Assembly: GCF_048544455.1 (NCBI RefSeq)
Contig: NC_133537.1
Span: forward strand, 308,053,738-308,117,737
DNA: 64,000 nucleotides
Direction: 5' to 3'
Origin: Silene latifolia
Taxonomy: Eukaryota; Streptophyta; Magnoliopsida; Caryophyllales; Caryophyllaceae
Part shown: positions 59,747 to 64,000 of the stretch, one piece after another
How the letters are laid out: the number at the start of each line of letters is the position of its first letter
How positions within the stretch are numbered: the stretch's first letter is position 1
Notes under the pieces: generated by a model
Told to the model about the DNA's origin: nothing
The model's database searches: none
What the model saw: the letters and a program-made list of their open reading frames with translations, nothing else
Program-made: the position numbers and the translations under genes

Positions 59747-62700
59747 AATCTCCCAAAACCGAACCTTTACTCGTCCTCGAGTAAACTAAAATGCAACTAA
59801 TGGAACGGAAATGATAACTCAGAGCTAGCTTAACTTGTCTACTTGAACCAATTTAATGCAACAAAAACTAACAGTTAAAGCTAAGCAGTCAATACGCAAA
59901 CGAATTATAAGCTGTTCAGAAATATAGCCAACCTATCGACCTTGCAAGACCAACAAAATCGGACTCTCTCGTGGTCACTCTTCTCTCATGAAGCAAAGGT
60001 GAATGATATATGTAAAAGAGGTACGAAAAGACAGTCACTCACCTAACTGCGACCTACATAGCATGCATGCAATAAAAATGAAAGACAATTCAAGTACTAA
60101 TGCACACACTCCAACCGATAATGTCCGTCACAGCCGAGGGCTTACAAATAAAATGGGAATAGTGAGGTTCAGGTGAGAAAAGGCAAAACATGTTATGGAA
60201 ATGTGGAGGTAAAAGCGTCAAGCTAGTTCCTAACAGGACCATAAAGAAACCATCCGAATCTCAACTGACTGAAAAACTAAGTACAAGTGCTCCTTCATTT
60301 GGCATATAACTCACTAAACTCAAACAAAATCTCCTCAAAAAGTATGGGATAAAACGGAGGAATCAGACGGTCACAAACTTCCCTTTTTTAACACCGTCTG
60401 AAAGAACTAACTCAAATAAAACGACTTTTTTTTTTCAAAATTCCTTTCTTTCTTTTTCTTTCTGTCTCACGTCTTTCCAGCTTCTTTCTTTTTTTTTTCT
60501 TTTTTTTTCATTTTTTCAAATTTTTTTCTTTCTTTCTTTTTCACGTCTTTCCTTTTTTTTTTCTTTTTTTTTTTTCTTTTATTCCTCCTTCCTCAATTTC
60601 CACCAACTCCAAAACAGAGAAATATGGGCCAAACTGCAACGGCAAAACATACCACAGAAGAACATACTAACTAGCTTGACTGGGCAGGCTTAATTTAGGA
60701 TGTAGCTAATGGGTCAAAAAGGGCAAGTTTTGGCTAATGTGGAGCTAAATGGGTGAAAAAAATATAAGTAAAGGGAAATTTGCAAGCACCTCCCTGCATG
60801 TGACACCAACCACAAACCCGAATATGTGCACTTGACGAGAAATTGAATGTCATAAATGTGCAAAAATGATGAACATGCTATGCAAGGAGTACTACTCTCA
60901 ATTCCTAATGAACTGGTCATGAATGTCACCAGTTATGGGCTCTAAAACTCAGAATTTTCAAGTAGTTTGCCAATTTATCAGGTCAAGTCTAAACAATCGG
61001 CTATATTTGAACAGAAACTCGTAGACTATGCGTATGACAAAGCTAATAACCATTAAAAGAAGTGCAAGGCTCAAGCAAAAAGACAAGTTATAGTGCATTA
61101 TCATCACGGAAATCTACCGTTCCGACTCAATCTATATGCAGAAATAAACGTGAAATTTTTTGATTTTTTTTTTTGACATTTTCTAATTTTTTTGGATTTT
61201 TGATTTTTAAATGAAATAGACAACAATGCAAAGCTGAAAGATAAACGTGAATGCAAAACAAATGCAAATGCAGACTCAAAAGGATGCAATACCCTCCCCA
61301 AACCAAAACGGACAACGCCCTCGTTGTCCTCCAGCATACACCAGCAGATATATACAGGGGAACGGGAATATACAACCAATCAATAAAAAACAATAAATAT
61401 AAAGGAGAAAAAAATAAAAGAGTGAGAGATACATACAAAAATACGAACTTTCCCAAACCAGCCAGAAAACTGGGGAAGTGAGTAGACCAGTAGCTACTCA
61501 TCGTCGTCGTCACTGCTCTCACGGATCTCCTCCACCCTAAACTCCGGGTCTCTCTCCTCCTCTCTCCTCCTCTGCTCCTCAGCACGAGCTCTCTCCACTG
61601 CCACCTCTGGGTCCTCCTCCTCCTCGTCAGCCGACTCCGGGTACCCCTCAGGTGGGTACCTGTAGAAGGAAGGGTGTGGCCAACCCTCTGGAATTAGATG
61701 GTGTCGCCTCAAGTGGTACTCGTACAGAGGGTGCAGGGCTAAAGCCATGTCCCTCTCCATACGAGCCTGACGCTCTGCAATCACATGCAACAAACCGTAA
61801 ACGGCGCCCCCTTGGTCCGGGACCGCGGGCGCCACAAAGGGAGGAGGTAGTACGAAAGTAGTCGGTAAGACCGGCTCAGTCTGTGTCTGGTCAGTGGGAG
61901 TGGGAGTGGGAGTAGGAGTGGTAGTAGTAGTGGGAGTAGGGGTCGGATCGGGAGTAGCCGTGGAAGGTTGGGCGCTCCCTGAAGGTGTAGACCCCCCTCC
62001 GGTCTCAAGACGCCACTTCTTGGCGGCGGGTGCAGCAGGAGTAGGTCTGGGTGGAAGGAGAAGGTGAGGTAGTGGTGGCAGACGGGCGCCCCTAGCAACA
62101 GTAGGAAGGGGCTCAAGACGGGGAGAGTGTCACAAGGTAAGTCTACAAACAAGGAGCCGTCAATCTTCCAAGTCCGGTAGTGCGGGGTCGGCCAATCTTT
62201 GAGAAAGCATGACATCCAGACTCAGTAGCCTCTCTCCCTCGAGGTACTGCAGGTCACGAGGCCAAACGGGGAAAAGGCGACGGGCGAGAATGGTGGCTAT
62301 GCCACCGCAGGCAATGGTTCCCGTCTCCTTCTTCCCCTGGCTCAGAAGGTACTGGGCGGTCAAGTAAGCTATGTTGAGGGTAAAAGGACCCTCGCAGTCG
62401 ATGTTTAGGTAACCGCCCAGGATGGAGAGCTCGGTGTTGGTCATGTTGTTCGGCTCCTTTCGGCCGAAAATAGTGCTCCCCCATCGATCTAAGGAAACAA
62501 AGCGGACGGGGGAAGGTGGACACGATGGAGCTTTCGCTCCCTAAAAGTGGTCTGGGCCAGACACCGCCAAAGCTGACGGTAGACCTTCCTCGGGGCAGCA
62601 GTCAAGCCCGTAGAGGAAAGGTCAAGTAACCTACCAAACTCCCCTAGTGTCATCGGGAAGGTCCGGTTAAACAACCGGAAGGACACTGAAGAACTATCGG

Positions 62701-64000
62701 GGTCAGCCTCGTGTGCCCCGGGGGAGAAGGTAAAAGAGCTGAGAAACTCGAGGCTCAGCTCTAAAAAGGTACGGCCGCTCATAGTGATGAGCCCGACCAT
62801 CCCCGTGCCCCGTAGTAACTCACAAACCGACTCGTAGATACCGAGTCTCTCAAGCGCCGATTTCTCTAGAAATCGGGAAGGTACATGCACACAGCGAAGC
62901 AGGTTATAAAATTTCTTACGATGTAAGGCGTTAACGAAAATTACCTGCGGGTAATCTGGGTGACGGTCGAGGGAAGTGTCACCTCGGACCGTGACTGTGC
63001 CAGAAGTAGAAGTAGCAGCTGCTGTAGAAGTGCTAGGAGAGGAAGTAGAGGTGACTGGAGCTGGTGCAGCTCGGGACTGTCTACGACCCCGGCCTCTGGA
63101 ACTCAAAGCAGAAGCCCATGAAGCGACGGTGTGAGGAACCGGGTGCTACGAAGGCAACGGCCCTGTCTTGGCGAGTCCGCCACTGGTGTAAAAGTAGAGG
63201 CTGGTGCAGAGGTAGTGGCTGCTGTGGTCACCACTGAAGAGGGACTAGCAGCAGTGCTAGCTGTGGCGGTGACCGTAGAGGAAGAGGCAGCCTGAACTGA
63301 GCTAGCAGCGGAGCTAGCTGGGGCAAAAATTGTGCCTGCAGCTGAAATTAGGAACACTGGGGCTGTAGTAGTCACTAAAGTGGAGACAGTGGCAGCAGCA
63401 GGGGCCACTGTCTCAGGCAGAGAGGGACTAGAGGTGGAGCTGGTAGAAGGTAACGAACTAGACTCCATCCTGTAACAAGGGTAAGAGGCATGATAAGGTA
63501 ACAAAGGCTAAACAGAGGCTAAAACAGCATGAACCAGCATGAAAAGCCAGCGAGAACAACATGTTGGCGCCCCCTACCAGTCGAAAATTTCGACTCACAG
63601 TATAGAAATCCCAACAATTCCTCCAAAGTTTTTGAATGACAGCATATAATGGCAATAGGGGACGGGAAAAGCAGTTAACAGCAGTGGCAAGTAAGCAACA
63701 ACTGAGGTTAATCAAATCATGGCAGCATATAAACCGTCTGACAGTCGAAAAGTTCCACTAAAGCAGCCCTAATCGCGAAAATTCGCACAATATTCGAATT
63801 AAACATGCAACAATAGCGAGGAATGGGATTTTGATCATCAAGCAAGATAAGTAAGGGCATACAAACACAGTTAAAGTCGAAAAATTCGACCAACATGGAT
63901 TTTCGAACCCTAATACCGATTTTTCCTCATAAAAATGCAAAAATAATGAAATTAAAATGCAATGAAGCTAGAGGAAACACTTACGTGATGAATACAACCT
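59747..64000 (-). mobile_element. Athila-like gypsy element, 3' internal part
   Basis: The internal region adjoins the LTR and runs off the right edge. From about 61.5 to 63.5 kb the minus strand encodes an Athila ORF1-type protein (PF03078-like), the ORF lying after pol in this lineage. Recognisable motifs include LEKSALERLGIYESVCELLR, GTGMVGLITMSGRTFLELSL and FNRTFPMTLGEFGRLLDL. Upstream on the same strand it is Ser/Thr/Ala-rich, and downstream it becomes acidic. The reading is broken, with perhaps four or five interruptions. Between LTR and ORF (59.75-61.5 kb) there is only non-coding sequence. Gag and pol are not in the window. Confidence 0.8.
60421..60595. repeat. TTTC/T-rich low-complexity tract
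   Basis: Runs of TTTCTTTC and poly-T, including two copies of TCACGTCTTTCC, in the non-coding part of the Athila-like element. Confidence 0.85.

Overview
This window looks like plant nuclear DNA, probably from a eudicot with a repeat-rich genome. The signs are multi-exon genes with GT-AG introns, Stowaway-type MITEs ending in TA + CTCCCTCCGT, a CACTA element, Helitron 3' ends, a Ty1/copia element, Ty3/gypsy (Tekay-like and Athila-like) LTRs and a Cassandra LTR carrying 5S rRNA sequence. The Stowaway sequence type would fit Caryophyllales, but that is a guess. No bacterial or organellar gene set is present.

Only two convincing intact protein genes are seen, both on the minus strand. One is a single-exon plant mobile domain (PMD, MAIN-like) gene at 43,985-45,865. 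The other is a six-exon RNI/LRR-like gene at 47,954-52,163 whose splice phases all agree (357 aa), with a TATA box about 65 bp upstream of its ATG. A 174-aa orphan ORF lies at 720-1,244. Broken host genes are an O-fucosyltransferase at 31,635-33,874 and two exons of the HSP90 co-chaperone p23 at 6,748-8,136.

Layout: 0-3.4 kb, AT-rich DNA with the orphan ORF. 3.5-8.8 kb, a TIR element between two (TA)n tracts that carries the p23 exons, a 124-bp tandem array and two inverted tRNA-like sequences. 8.9-9.4 kb, a small relative of the same terminal type. 10.4-15.6 kb, a Helitron helicase remnant and a ~790-bp tandem array split by a MITE. 15.6-36.6 kb, a run of minus-strand Helitron-like ends and promoter-like leaders, interrupted by a 2.7-kb CACTA element, with the decayed O-fucosyltransferase near its right end. 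37.1-42.7 kb, a copia element with almost identical LTRs. 43-52 kb, the gene-bearing island with hAT and Stowaway MITEs. 53.4-54.2 kb, a large fold-back element. 54.3-64 kb, nested gypsy elements: a Tekay-like LTR hit by a Cassandra LTR, followed by the 3' part of an Athila-like element that runs off the window.

The genes show no operon-like cooperation. The themes are gene-fragment capture by DNA transposons, same-strand stacking of Helitron-like units, and nested LTR elements.
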